Shown piece by piece: positions 1-12,311 of a stretch of 64,000 bases of DNA (the first letter of the stretch is position 1; each line of letters starts with the position of its first letter). The stretch lies in the NCBI GenBank assembly GCA_009801085.1, contig VNWV01000017.1, positions 62,001 to 126,000 on the forward strand. Direction: 5' to 3'. A program made the translations under genes and the position numbers. The notes beneath the pieces are model-generated. The model had not been told where the DNA came from, made no database searches, and saw only the letters and a list, made by a program, of their open reading frames with translations. This DNA comes from Lasiodiplodia sp. COLG20. Its lineage: Eukaryota; Ascomycota; Dothideomycetes; Botryosphaeriales; Botryosphaeriaceae.

Positions 1-389
1 CCGAGCAGATGGCCGTCATGACAGCCGCCAAGCACGCCAACGTCGCCGTGTGCATCGCGCTCCTCTCCCTCTTCACCAGCATCGGGTCGGGCATCGGATC
101 GGGCGTGTCGGGCGCGCTGTGGACCAACATCTTCCCGCAGAAGCTCGCCGAGGCGCTGCCCGACACGGACGCGAAGACGATTGCCAAGATCTACGGGTCG
201 CTGGTGGTGCAGCGCAAGTACGCCAAGGGCACGGCCATGCGCGACGGCATCAACTGGGCGTACGGCGTCGCCATGAAGTACCAGAGCATCGCCGCCATGG
301 CGATTCTGATTCTTACCATTCCGCTCGTCATGTGCTGGAAGGACTACAATGTCAAGGAGACGCGCAGGAACAAGGGTCGCGTGCTCTAG
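1..389 (+). CDS. MFS siderophore iron transporter, C-terminal part (5' cut by window)
   Basis: The reading frame is open from the window edge to a TAG at 387-389, so only about the last 128 residues are present. They contain a Gly/Ser-rich helix (GSGIGSGVSGALWTN) followed by a loop and a last hydrophobic helix (SIAAMAILILTIPLVMCW), with a basic cytosolic tail. This pattern is characteristic of the C-terminus of Sit1/MirB-type fungal ferric-siderophore:H+ symporters. Its position beside an ABC transporter and an NPS6-type synthetase supports that role. It probably imports the siderophore made by the neighbouring NRPS or a related xenosiderophore; the substrate is inferred. Other MFS subfamilies cannot be excluded from this fragment alone. 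Confidence 0.8.
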   Translation, partial: EQMAVMTAAKHANVAVCIALLSLFTSIGSGIGSGVSGALWTNIFPQKLAEALPDTDAKTIAKIYGSLVVQRKYAKGTAMRDGINWAYGVAMKYQSIAAMAILILTIPLVMCWKDYNVKETRRNKGRVL

Positions 390-1400
390 ATTTGTGGTTG
401 TGTTCTACAAAAGATACTGTTGTTGCATATATCCCCGGGGGGCGGCGGTTGGCTGGCTTGTTGGGCTGGGTTGGGCTGGTTGATTGATTGATTGATTTGG
501 TATTTTCTCTGGAGATTAGATTGATTGGTAGATAGTACATAGGGCTGTTTGCTGGATTTGGTAATGGGAGCTTGGCTTTGTTTGGTGGCGAAACTTACGA
601 GTGCAAAACGCAATTCAGTGAATAACAACATCGTGATCTAAACCTCAAGATCATGCTCGTCGTCAAATGCCAAAATTAGCATCGCCAGATCGAGTAGCCG
701 TTGGTCATAGATCCACCGCGCCGCATCGTGTTCAGCTACGCGGCATCACCGAAATGCGTCCCAGCAAGCGAAAAGAAACAAACGCATCTCCGGATAGCGG
801 GACAAGGACAGGGAGTACGCGGCAGCCAAGAAGGAACAGCGGCAGGTCATCGCCGTGCCGAGCTCGCGGGCCACTCCGGGAGCGGCGCAAGGGAGGAAAC
901 CGAGGGAACGGGAGAGCAAAAGGCACGCACGCACTCTCAAGGAAAAGAAAAGGACCGGGCGAAAAGGCGCCGATGTAGAAATCATCGGGCGCAGTGCCGA
1001 TCGCCGTAGGTCGTTAAAAATTATCTGATCCGTCAATGGTGGCTTGGCGAGCCGAGCCGGGGGTGGCTGTCAGGGGCGTGATTGGGCCGTGCGGCGCTGG
1101 GACCGGGGGCGCGAAAGGATGGATGGCATTTTCATGCGGGGCGCATCATGCATGGCGCAGTTTGTTGGAAGGGCACCTCGGCCAATCTAATCAGATTCTG
1201 ACCCTGGCAGGCCACCTCCACCGCGGAGCGTCATGCTTCTCGGCCTTGTGCGATCTCGGGCGTGGGATGGGGCCCGCTTGACTTTTTACCCGCATTGTTT
1301 ATCGATTGGAGCAAAAACACCAACTCGGTGCTTTTTCGAGCTTCTCTCTCTACTCCCCGTTGAGCGAGCAATACGCCTTGGCGGTAAACAGCAGCGCGCC
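390..1400. other. Intergenic region between siderophore MFS and ABC transporter genes
   Basis: No coding signal is seen on either strand; the open frames here lack start codons and known motifs. The stretch should hold the terminator of the MFS gene and the promoter of the ABC transporter. A GGTTGGCTGG/TTGGGCTGG-rich low-complexity patch with TGAT repeats lies at about 440-500. One perfect iron-type GATA site lies at 1021-1029 and is annotated separately. Confidence 0.6.
1021..1029 (-). promoter_or_regulatory. Perfect SreA/URBS1-type GATA site (ATCAGATAA on minus strand)
   Basis: The plus strand reads TTATCTGAT, the reverse complement of ATCAGATAA. This matches the extended site ATCWGATAA reported for fungal iron-responsive GATA repressors (SreA, Urbs1, SRE). 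It lies about 380 bp upstream of the proposed ABC transporter start and about 630 bp downstream of the MFS stop. Iron repression of the siderophore locus is the expected role; binding is inferred. Confidence 0.6.
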
Positions 1401-4400
1401 ATGGCAGGTTCTACGGCAAGCTCTCTCCCCACCATCTGAATTGTGCCTTTTTGCTGACCATGTAGTTCCCACAGCCCAGGCAGTCGGTCGCCAGGCGGCT
1501 GGCCTCCAAGGTCGTCAATCCCGCCTTCTTCTCGCTGCTGCTGGACGCGCACCCGGAGCCACTGGACATCGCGCTGCTGGCCGTCGGCAGCCTCGTGGCC
1601 GTGGCGGCGGGCATGCCGTTCCCGCTGCTGTGCATCTACTTCGGCAAGCTGGTCGACGACCTGAATTCCTCAGCGTGCATCGACGAGCCGCCGGCGAACC
1701 TGGAGGAGATGGTGCGGCGCAAGGTCATCATCGTGGCACTGTTTGCGGTCGCCAACTTCGCCACCATCTACGTGTACATGGGGTGCTGGACGCTGTTCGG
1801 CGAGCGCGTGGTGCGGCGGCTGCGCACGCGGTACCTGCGGGCGCTGCTGCGCCAGGAGGCCGCCTACTTCGACACCATGCCCGCCGGCGAGGTGGCGGCG
1901 CGGCTGGACGGCGACCTGCACACGATCCAGCAGGGCGTCTCGGAGAAGGTGGGCATCTACGTCGCGAGCGTGTCCAACTTTATCACCGCGTACGTCGTGG
2001 CGTTCGTTGTGGATTCCCGGCTCGCCGTCATCCTGTTCGCGCTCGTGCCGGCCTACTACGCCATGGTGCACATTGGCAAGTACTTTTCCCAAAAGTACTC
2101 CAAGACGGTCGACGCGGCCGTGGCTGAGGCCAGCTCCATCGCGGCCGAGAGCTTGTCCAACATCCAGGTGGTGCAGGCCTTCCGGCTGGAGTCGCGGCTC
2201 GAAACCATCTTCGCCGACCACCTCCTCAAGGCCCAGCCCGCCGCCGTGCGCCGCTTCATCGCCGCCGCCATCCAGCTCGGCTTCCTGTTCTTCGTCGCCC
2301 ACACGGCGAACTCGGTTTCGGTGTGGCTGGGCAGCGGCCAGATCGCCGACTCTGTCGTCAACGACACGGGCTTCACCTTCGGCCGCGTCTACACCTGCCT
2401 GCTGGTACTGATCAACGGTAAGCCCTGCACCATCTCCAGTTTCGAACAAAACTAACAGATCCTCTCCCCAGCCTCCTTCATGCTCACCCAAGTCTCCCCC
2501 TTCCTCAACATCTTCTCCTCAGCCGCCACCGCCTCCACCAAGCTCCTCGAAACCATCGACCGCGCCTCCCACATCGACGGCACGTCCGACTACCACGGCG
2601 AGATCCCGTCGACCCCCTTCCGCGGCGCCATCGACTTCTCCGCCGTGACCTTCACCTACCCGTCGCGGCCGAACCTCAAGGTCCTCGACTCGCTGTCCCT
2701 CTCCATCGCTGCGAACCAAACCACCGCCATCGTCGGCTCCAGCGGCAGCGGCAAGTCAACGCTCGCCTCGCTGATCCCGCGCATCTACGACGTCGACAGC
2801 GGAACCATCACGCTCGACGACACGCCCATCGCCTCGCTCAACGCGCGCTGGCTCCGCTCGCACGTCGCCATCGTCGAGCAGAACCCCTCCCTCTTCGACG
2901 TCTCCATCGTCGAGAACATCGCCTTCGGCCTCGTCGGCTCCGCGCGGCCCGGGCATTCGCTTTTGCAAGAATGCGTGGCCGACGGCGGATTGGGGCTGGT
3001 GGCCGAAACCGTCCGCAAGCAGGGCACCTCGCTCGAGCTCGCGGCCAGCGGGTCCGCGACGGCGAAGACCGTGGTGCGGCTCGTCATGGACGCGGCGCGG
3101 CGCGCGGGGGTGCTCGACTTCGCGGGCACGCTCGAGCACGGCATGGCGACGGCCGTCGGGCCCGGCGGGAGCAGGCTGAGCGGCGGGCAGAAGCAGCGCG
3201 TGGCCATCGCGCGTGCGTTGGTCAGGGACGCGCCTCTCCTCATTTTGGATGAAGCGACGTCGGCGCTGGACTCGGCGTCGGAGAAGGCGATCCAGGCGGC
3301 GCTGGAAGAGGTTTGCCGCGGCCGCACCATCGTCATGATCGCGCACCGGCTGGCGACGGTCAAGAACGCGGACAAGATCATCGCCATGGCGAAGGGAAAG
3401 GTCGTCGAGGAGGGGTCGTACGACGAGTTGCTGGCCAAGGGCGGCTTGTTCGCCGGGCTGGTTAGGGCGCAGGATTTGGAGGCGCAGGAGGACCGCGATG
3501 CTGCGAAGCCGCTGATCGATGCTGGAGAAGCATCGTCCGCATCGGCGGCGGCGATGGCGGGCCCGGAGAAGGACATGACGGACGTCGATATCGACTCCGA
3601 CGGCGACGATGACGAGGACCTCCCGCTGCTCGAGTCGCAGGAGGAGAAGCAGAACAACCCCAAATCTCCCCAAAACACCTCAACCGACAAAGCCCCCTCC
3701 TTCCTCACCACCTTCGTCGAAGTCGTCAGCATGGCGCGTCCCTGGCGCACCTACGTGCTGACCGGCATCCTCGCCGCCACCATCGTCGGCTGCTCGCACT
3801 CGGGCGAAGCGCTCATCTTCGGCAACATGATCGGGCACCTCACACCATGCCGCGGCGAGGCCGCCGTGCGGTGGGCCGGCGTGTTTTTCTCACGCTTGTT
3901 CTTCCTGCTGGCCGTCGCCAACTTCAGCGCCAACGTCATCCGGGGCACGTCGTTCGGCTACGTCGCCGAGAAGGTCCTCTTCAAGACGCGCATCCTGACG
4001 CTGCGCTCCCTCCTCCACCACGACGTCTCCTGGCACGAGTCGGCCGGCCGCACGCCCGACAACCTACTCGCCCAACTCACCACCGACACCAACAGCCTGA
4101 GCGGCATGACGGGGTCCGTCCTCGGCATCGCGTACAGCATCATCGTCTCGCTCGGCCTAGGCATCGTCCTCGCGCACATCGTCGCCTGGAAAATCGCCAT
4201 CGTCCTCCTCGCCACCGTCCCCGTCCTCCTTGCCGCCGGCTTCATGCGGCTACGCGCGCTCGCGCAATTCCACGAAAAGCACGCTAAGGCCTTCAACCAG
4301 TCGGTCGCGGTCGCGAAGGAAGCCGTCGACCGCATCCAAACCGTCGCCGCCTTCGCGCTCGAGGACCTCTCCCTCCGCGTCTACGGCCGGGCCCTGCGCG

Positions 4401-5594
4401 CCCCCTACGCCGCGACGCTGCGCGGCATCGTGACCAGCAACTTCTGGCTGGCGCTGTCGTTCAGCGTGACGAATCTCATCTACGCGCTGGCCTACTGGTG
4501 GGGCGCCAAGCAGACGGCCAACGGCAACTACACGCAGACGCAGTTCTTCGTCGTGCTGCCGGCCCTGCTGTTCAGCGCCCAAAGCTGCGGCCAGTTCTTC
4601 TCGCTGGCGCCCGACATCTCGCGCGCCGCCGTCGCCGCGCGCCGGATCCTGGGCTTGATCGACGATATGCCACCCGCGGCGCCGTCGGTGGAAGTTCTGG
4701 ACGTGCGTCACCAGCACAGCAACGCTGCCGACCAGGACGACGACTCCGACGACGACTCAGCCGTCGGCATGATGCCGATGAAGGAACTCGGTGGTGGGCG
4801 CCCGCTCAACGCCGGGCTGGGCGTCAGCGTGTCGTTCGAGGATGTCCGCTTCGCGTACCCGTCGCGGCCAAACGTACCCGTCCTGAAGGGTCTCGACATC
4901 AGCGTCTCGCCGAACCAGTTCGTCGCGCTGACGGGACCGTCCGGGTCGGGCAAGAGCACGGCCTTCGCGCTGCTGGAGCGCTTCTACCGGCCTTCGTCGG
5001 GCTCGGTGAAGCTGGACGGCAAGGACGTGGCGAGCGGGACGGACGCGTCGTTCAGGGATGATATTGCACTCGTCCCGCAAGCGAGCGTGCTGTTCGACGG
5101 CTCGGTGGCGTTCAACATCGGGCTGGGCGCGCCCGTGGGCGTGCGCGTGTCGCAGGCGGATATCGAGGCCGCGTGCCGGGCTGCCAACATCCACGACACG
5201 ATTGTGAGTTTGCCCGAGGGCTACAACACGCGCTGCGGCAGGAACGGGAGTCAGTTTAGCGGTGGGCAGTTGCAACGTACGTTTTTTTTTTTTTTTCTCC
5301 ATCCTCCCTGTCAGCATCGCCCGCGCCCTCCTCCGCAAGCCTCGCTTGCTGCTCCTCGATGAACCCACGTCGGCCCTCGACGCCGAGAGCGAGCGCATCT
5401 GGCAGACGACGCTCAACCGCATCAGCCGCGACATGACGGTAATGGTCATCGCCCACCGCCTGGCCACCATCCGCAAGGCCGACAAGATCTTCCTGATCGA
5501 CGGCGGCAGGTGCGTCGACTCGGGCTCGCACGACGAGCTGCTGGTGCGGAACGAGGCGTACAAGTCGAGCGTCGTGCACCAGACGCTGCAATAA
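1401..5594 (+). CDS. Full-length ABC-B transporter, siderophore-cluster type (SitT-like)
   Basis: Proposed exons are 1401-1415, 1475-2417, 2472-5280 and 5315-5594, giving about 1348 residues in a TMD-NBD-TMD-NBD layout, normal for a full B-family transporter. The first NBD has Walker A GSSGSGKST, signature RLSGGQKQR and Walker B LLILDEATSALD. The second has GPSGSGKST, a slightly divergent signature QFSGGQLQR and LLLLDEPTSALD. An acidic Ser/Asp-rich linker joins the halves. ABC transporters of this type are conserved beside NPS6/SidD genes, so export of siderophore or a precursor across the plasma or a vesicle membrane is likely. The first exon is tentative: an intron with branch site CTGAC ends at 1474, and the only in-phase ATG upstream needs a GC donor at 1416. 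The last intron (near 5277-5314) is abnormal; see findings. Confidence 0.85.
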
Positions 5595-6804
5595 TGGAGA
5601 GGAATATGGGAGAAATTATGTTCTGGAAGCTGGGAGAGATGATGATGAACCTTGTAAAAACACTACTTGCATGTTCCTGATGACTGGTAAAAAGTTGATT
5701 GCATTTTTTTTTTTTTTAGACAGCATGCATGGCATATTCATGTAGCAATTCAATACCTTGTGATGAAGCATCTCGCCCATTGGTAAAACCCGGTGTTGAA
5801 CGAAACTGTAACCTGCCGACCGTGAGTTGACTCTGCTCATGTGACTATTCTGTCTCAACACGAGGATGCTATACGCAGTGGATTAGCCATGACTCAGCAT
5901 CGACGGGAAAAATAGGACGCATCCACCAAACACGAGTTTGAGAAAACCGCGCCAGCCACTCTCGTCCCCCGAATAGCCGACCACTCGGCCGACAATGTCT
6001 CAAAATACAATAAGGCCTTCCATACAGACAGGCACCGACGGAAAATTCCCCAGCGACAAGCGGGCGCCGACAGGAACCGGTAATTACCTAAGTTCAAGCT
6101 CGGAAGCCGTCCACAATTGGCTGTACGGACGTACAGTAGGAATAACGAAAAAGGTGGCGAGAGAGGTGTGGACCAATCCGCCGAGATGGAAGAAGAATGC
6201 ATGACATGATGGGAAAGGCGGAGTTGCCGACAACGGGCATGGTAGGTGGGGGCCAAGACTCCGCGGTAAAAGGCGTGCTGTCTTATCAGATGACAGGGAA
6301 ATCTAGACTGATTGATTGATGATCGGGAGGGGCGTGGGTGGGTGCTGCTGACCAGTGCCTGACGGAGCGATTATCTCGAGGGAGCGATTAGGCTTGCAGG
6401 GGGCGGAAGGGCGGATTTTCGCTGCCCTGGTCGGCATCTCCCCCGGCAACGTTGCGGTGGGCAATGAAGCTCGGTTGCTTGCCCCTGCCACCAAGCCAAA
6501 GATGCCAGTGACAGGAACCCGCGCCGCGAAACTGTCTACCACGCGCCGAGTAGTCCAGCATGCGGTCAGTGAGGACCCTTCGGCAGTGTGAAATTCTGAA
6601 AGCGATATCGCTCCCGCCCGGGTTGCATGTAGATCGACCCATATTGAGAGTCATTGGATTTCGCCCTCGACGGCAGGCACACAGCGGCATATATCAAGCG
6701 CCGGCACTACTCTGAGGTGGTGACTCGCCATCTCTTGGGGATTTCGGAATAATTGTCGTCGTCTTCATCCAACTCACCTTTCCGTCCGTTCCAACCGCCC
6801 CAAG
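5595..6804. promoter_or_regulatory. Intergenic region and promoter of the NPS6-type NRPS
   Basis: No gene is supported in this 1.2-kb stretch. A run of about 15 T lies at 5706-5720, near the 3' end of the ABC gene. A perfect iron-type GATA site occurs at 6283-6291. The segment directly before the NRPS start is pyrimidine-rich with CCAACCGCCCCAAG just before the ATG, as expected for a fungal 5' leader. Confidence 0.5.
6283..6291 (-). promoter_or_regulatory. Perfect SreA/URBS1-type GATA site (ATCTGATAA on minus strand)
   Basis: The plus strand reads TTATCAGAT, the reverse complement of ATCTGATAA, a perfect match to ATCWGATAA. It lies 514 bp upstream of the NRPS start codon at 6805. Iron repression of the synthetase through a SreA orthologue is the expected function; this is inferred from the motif and the gene it precedes. 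Confidence 0.65.
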
Positions 6805-9800
6805 ATGAACGGCGAGATGAACGGCGTGATGCCCAACGGCCGAAGCAGTGTCGTCGAAGATGACACGGGCTTTATTCTGTTTCAGCCGGCGGTGCCGATG
6901 GAGGATGTCGAGGAGCACGCCCACTTCCTCGTGCTGGCCTGGGCGTTGTTGTTGTACCGCAGTTCGACAGAAAGCGCCTTCACTTCGGGATTCTACGATA
7001 TCGTCAGCGAGGAGCGCACAGCAACACCGTCAACATCAGGCTTCACGGCAGAGATTGTCTCGCGAACCATCGAGCCGGTATCGAAAGCGCTGGGCCGTGT
7101 TCGCGACCAAAGCGTCATCAAGCCGAGGCAGGGGTGCGATGGCCCAACAACCATGTTCTTCACCAACGCCGGTTCCCAGGGACAAGACTCAGACGTATGT
7201 GATCAACGACAGCACTGTTGCAAGCACCGAAGCTGATTTTACTTGTGCAGTTGAGCATCCACATGGAGGCGCGCATGTCGGAGGGGCAGCTGTGGGTGCG
7301 GCACAGCCAACGGCCGCCGATCGCGCGGCACATGGCCATGCTGCAGGTCGACGCGTACATGGAAATCCTCAACTCAGTGCTCGTCGACCAGGAGCAAATG
7401 TGCGCGCAGGCGATGCGGCTACGCGAAAGCGAGCTGGCGCAGCTGTGGCAGTGGAACACACCACTGGCGCCGCGCATCGACACCTGCATGCACGATCTCT
7501 TCGTGGAACAGGCGCGGAAACAGCCCGAAAACCCAGCCGTGGTGTCGTGGGACGGTCAACTAACGTACGGCGAGCTGGACGCGCTCTCAACAAGGCTCGC
7601 CGGCCGGCTGGCGGCGCTCGGGGCCGGCGTCGGCACAATCATCCCACTTTGCTTCGAAAAGTCCGTGTGGATGTCGGTCGCGCTGATTGGCGTCATGAAA
7701 TCGGGAAGCGCGTTCAGTCTTACTGATCCCAGCCAGCCTGAGGCGCGGTTACGAGTGATTGCGGAAGAGGTGGGAGCGCGCGTGGTCATTACTTCGGAGA
7801 GCAAGGCCGACTTGGGCGCGCGGGTCGCACCAGAGGGCGCAACAGTGTTGACGGTGGGGCCCCGGATGCTGGAGGAGAAAGAGGAGGAACAGTCCGGCTG
7901 GGAGCCCGTGGCGGTGCCGTCGTCGGCAACGCTGTACGTCATCTTCACGTCGGGCTCGACAGGCAAACCGAAGGGAATCGAAATCTCGCACGCCAACTAC
8001 TCGTCCGGCGCGGTGCCGCGAGGCGACATCGTCGGATACAGGCCACACTCGCGCGTGCTGGACTTTGCATCGTACGCGTTCGACGTCAGCATCGACTGCA
8101 TGCTGTGCACGCTGTCGACGGGAGGCGTCATCTGCGTGCCGTCGGAAGAGCAGAGGATGAACGATCTCGGAGGCGCCATTCAGACCATGGACGCCAACAT
8201 GGCACACATGACGCCGTCGGTGGCGCGAGTGCTGGACCCGGAGGTGATGGACCGGCTGGAGGTGCTCGGGCTGGGCGGCGAGGCCGTGTCGGCGCGCGAT
8301 GCGGCCTCGTGGAGCCAGCGCACGCGGCCCGTCATCTGCTACGGGCCGTCCGAGTGCACCGTGGCTTGCACCGTCAACGGCGACGTGGCGCCCGGCAGAA
8401 CCAGCATCGGCAAAGGCTGTGGCGGCGCCACCTGGATCTGTGACCCCGAGGATCACGGGCGGCTCGTGCCCGTGGGCGCCGTGGGCGAGCTGCTCGTCGA
8501 GGGCCCGCTCGTCGGCAAGGGCTACCTGAACCAGCCCGACAAGACGGCCGAGGTGTTCATCGAGGACCCGCCGTGGCTGGTGGCAGGCGGCCGGCGCGGA
8601 CGGCTGTACAAGACGGGCGACCTGGTGCGCTACGACGGCGACGGCTCGGGCAACATCGTCTTCGTGGGGCGCAAGGACGCGCAGGTGAAGCTCCGGGGCC
8701 AGCGTGTTGAGTTGGGCGAGGTCGAGTTCCACGTGTGCAAGCACATGCCAGCAGGTACCAACGTGGCGGCCGAGGTGGTGAGGCCGTCGGGCGGCGAGCC
8801 CAGTCTGGTTTGCTTCGTCGCGACCAACAGCAGCAACCCAGACTCGTTTCCGCCAGCGCTGGCGAAGGCCATTTCCGGGCTGGACGAGGCGCTGGCGCGC
8901 GACCTCCCCATCTACATGCTGCCGTCAGCATACATCCCAATAGAGCGACTGCCGACGCTGGTGTCGTTGAAGGTGGACCGCAAGCGGCTGCGTGAGCTGG
9001 GAGCGGCATTGACGCGGCCGCAGCTGGCCAAACTGCGGGCGGCGGCGACGGAGCAGCGCGAACCCACGACGCCCACCGAGTGCTGTCTGCACCGGCTGTG
9101 GACGGATCTGTTCGGTGAGGATGCGCAGGTGGGCGTGATGAGCAATTTCTTCGCGCTGGGAGGCGATTCGCTGGCGGCCATGAGGCTGGTGGCGGCGGCG
9201 CGCAAAGAGGGCCTGGCGCTGGGCGTGGCGGATGTTTTCGCGCGCCCGCGGCTGCAGGACATGGCCCGCGTCGTTGGCTGCCTCAGGCCTGACGCCCAGG
9301 TCAAGCCCTTCTCACTCCTCCCCAAGGGCTGCGATGCCGAAGACGCCCGCGCCCATGCCGCTGACCGCTGCAGCATTCTGCGCACCCGCATCGAGGATGT
9401 CTACCCCTGCACCCCGTTGCAGGAGGGCCTCATGGCGCTGTCGGCCAAGGTGCAGTCGGCCTACGTCGCCCAGCGCGTGGTGCAGCTGCCAGACCTTCCC
9501 ACCGCCTACCGCCTGCGCGACGCCTTCAACGAAGCTGCTAAGGAATGCCACATCCTCCGCACCCGCATCATCCAGCTGCCAGGTCACGGCCTGATGCAGG
9601 TCGTGGTTCGCGGCGACCTGCCATGGACCACCAGCAGCGGCAGCGTCGAGAGCTACCTCGACCAGGACCGCGCCGACGAGATGGGCCTGGGAACTCCCCT
9701 CGTCCGGCTGGCTATGGTTGCCGACTACACGTCTGGCAGCGTCGACATCGTCCTGACCATCCACCACGCTCTCTACGATGGCTGGTCCATGCCGCTGGTC

Positions 9801-12311
9801 ATCGACCGCGTCAACAGAGCCTACCGCCGCCTCGAAACCAACCGCCCTGCGCCCTTCCGCCAGTTCATCCACCACCTGGCTCAAATGGACCGTGAGACGT
9901 CGCGCAACTACTGGGGACAGCAACTTACCGGTGCCGGCGGCCCGCAGTTCCCGGCTCTGCCATTCCAAGGATACCAGACTTCAGCCGACGCCCTGTTGGA
10001 GCGCTACATCACCCTTCCCCAGAAGCGTGCCGCCAACACGACCCTTGCCACGGTCATCCGCGGTGCCTGGGCCATGGTGGCTGCCCAGTACACCACTGAC
10101 GACGTTGTCTTCGGCGAGACGCTGACGGGCCGCAACGCCAACATCACCGGCGTCGAGGAGATCGAGGGTCCCATGATCACCACCGTCCCGCTGCGCGTGC
10201 ACGTCGACGCCAGCGCCCCGGCTTCGGTCTACCTGCAGACCATCCACCGCGACACGGTCGAGCGCATCCCGCACGAGCACTTCGGTCTGCAGCACATCCG
10301 CCGCCTGCACTACGACGCCCGCGAGGCCTGCGAGCTGCGGACCGGTCTGATCATGCACCCGACGGCCGAGCCCGAGCCTGCCGACCAGCCGCCCCGCGAG
10401 GACGAGCCGGCCCTGGGTTTCATGCCGGCCAACGATGTCGAGGCCGCGCGCGAGGCCCTCAAGTTCAACTCGTACGCCCTCATGCTGGTGTGCTCGCTGG
10501 ACCCCAACGGCTTCTTGGTCATGGCCAGCTTCGATCAGAAGACGCTCAGCGTCGCCCGCGCCGAGAAGGCCCTGGAGCAGTTTGAGCAGGCTGTCCAGAG
10601 GCTGTGCGAGGACGGCGACGTGCTTGTTGGAGACATCGACTGCGTCGCTGCGCCGGGTACTTACTGCACCGAGCAGCCCAAGGCCAAGCCCGCTCCGAAG
10701 CCTGAGCAGCAGCCGCGCCGTGACTCGGGCGCCGTGCCTGCCCAGCCTACCACTGAGAAGCAGCTGAAGCTCCGCAGTCTCTGGAGCCGCGCGCTCGGCA
10801 TCCCCGAAGCCGAAATCGACACGGAAGCCAACTTCTTCGATCTCGGCGGCGACTCGATTGCCGCCATGAAGCTGGTGTCGGAGGCCCGCCTGGAGGGTCT
10901 TCGCGTGACCGTGGCCGACATCTTCAAGACCAGGCAGTTCCTCGATCTGGCCGACGTCGTCCAGGAACTTCCTGATGAGGGCCGCTCTCTTTCAATCTCC
11001 CCCAAACCGTATACCCCCTTCTCCCTGCTGGACGCGCCCCTCGACGCAATCAAGCCGCAGCTGGAGAACCCCGAATGGAACGTCGTCGACGTCCTGCCGG
11101 CGCGCCCGCTCCAGGAGATCGCAGTGAAGGGCACGACGACGCTGCCGCGGTACTCGGCCCGCTACGAGCTCATGTACCTGGACGACGCCGTCGACAAGCA
11201 CCACCTCTTCGCCAGCTGCCAGGAGCTAGTCGCCCGCAACGAGATCCTGCGCACCGTCTTCGTCGAGCACGACAGCCGCTGCTACGGCGCGGTACTGGAG
11301 CAGCTGCAGGCCCCCATCGTCGAGTACCGCACCGACGCCAACCTCCCAGCCTTCGCGCAGTCGCTCTGCCACCTCGACGTGCAAACCCTCATGCCGCTCG
11401 GCTCCTCGTTCGTCAAATTCTTCTTCATCCAGAGCGCCACCACCACCCAAAGCTGCCTCATCGTCCGCATCTCCCACGCTCAATACGACGAGATCTGCCT
11501 CCCCATCCTCCTCCGCCAGCTCTCGGCCCTCTACGAGCGCAAGCCCCTCGACCCCACCCTCCCCTTCTCCCTCTTCACCGCCCACATCCTCCGCACCAGC
11601 ATCCCGTCCAGCACCACCTACTGGCGCGACCTCCTCCGCGGCTCCACCATGTCCGTCCTCCGCCCCGCCGCGCCCCTCACCTCCACCACCCCCGTCTTCC
11701 TCCAGCGCACCGTCGACATCTCTTCGCGCGACAAATCCACCACCCTCGCCACCCTCCCCTCCGCCGCCTGGGCCCTCACCCTCGCCCGCCGCCTGCGCAC
11801 CCGCGACGTCACCTTCGGCGAGGTCGCCACCGGCCGCGCCGTCGACGGCTTCCCGCACGCCGACCGCGTCGTCGGGCCCTGCTGGCAGTACATCCCGACG
11901 CGCGTCGTCTTCGAGCCGGGGTGGACGGCGAAGCAGCTGCTCGACGCGGTGCAGGCGCAGCACATTGCCAGCGCGGCGCACGCGTGCATGGGGTTGGTCG
12001 AGATTGTGAGGGAGTGTACGGATTGGCCGCGGGAGACGGATTGGTTCGACAGCGTCGTCCATCTCGATGTTGATCATGTCGAGGAGCTACCGTTTACGGG
12101 CGTCAAGGCGCGGATGGAGACGGTTTATCCCCATCTCGAGCCGCTGCGCGAGTGGAAGGTGCAGGCGTTCCCGTCGGCGGATGGGGAGAAGGTTACGATG
12201 GAGATTGTGGCGCGCGAGGCGTGGGTGGAGGAGGCGCATGAGTTGTTGGATGGGTTGGAGAGCGCGATTGGTGTGTTGGTGGGTGGGGGAGAGGGGGCGT
12301 TGTTCGATTAA
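6805..12311 (+). CDS. NPS6: Extracellular siderophore NRPS, A-T-C-T-C (NPS6/SidD type)
   Basis: Exons are 6805-7194 and 7251-12311 (intron GTATGT...TGCAG), giving 1816 residues, close to NPS6 orthologues. After an N-terminal region of about 200 residues comes an adenylation domain (A3 FTSGSTGKPKG, A5 YGPSECT, A7 LYKTGDL, A10-like VDRK), a carrier (LGGDSLAAM, near residue 768), a condensation domain with intact HHALYDG (near 968), a second carrier (LGGDSIAAM) and a C-terminal condensation domain. No second A domain remains between C1 and T2. NPS6/SidD enzymes join hydroxamate-acylated ornithines iteratively to coprogen- or fusarinine-type siderophores, so one A domain loads both carriers. The last C domain has SHAQYDE instead of HHxxxDG. 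Flanking transporters and the upstream iron-type GATA site support the assignment. Which siderophore is made cannot be read from the sequence. Confidence 0.92.

Noticed and set aside
1180..1200. AATCAGATT considered as another iron-type GATA site
   Set aside because: It matches ATCWGATAA at only seven of nine positions and lacks the GATA core.
2756..3750. Long minus-strand open frames opposite the ABC transporter
   Set aside because: They are mirror frames of GC-rich coding sequence; composition is Arg/Ala/Gly-skewed and no domain motif is present, while the plus strand has full ABC motifs.
11226..12077. 283-codon minus-strand frame opposite the last C domain of the NRPS
   Set aside because: Asp/Glu/Gly-rich shadow of GC-rich coding sequence; the plus strand is clearly the NRPS.
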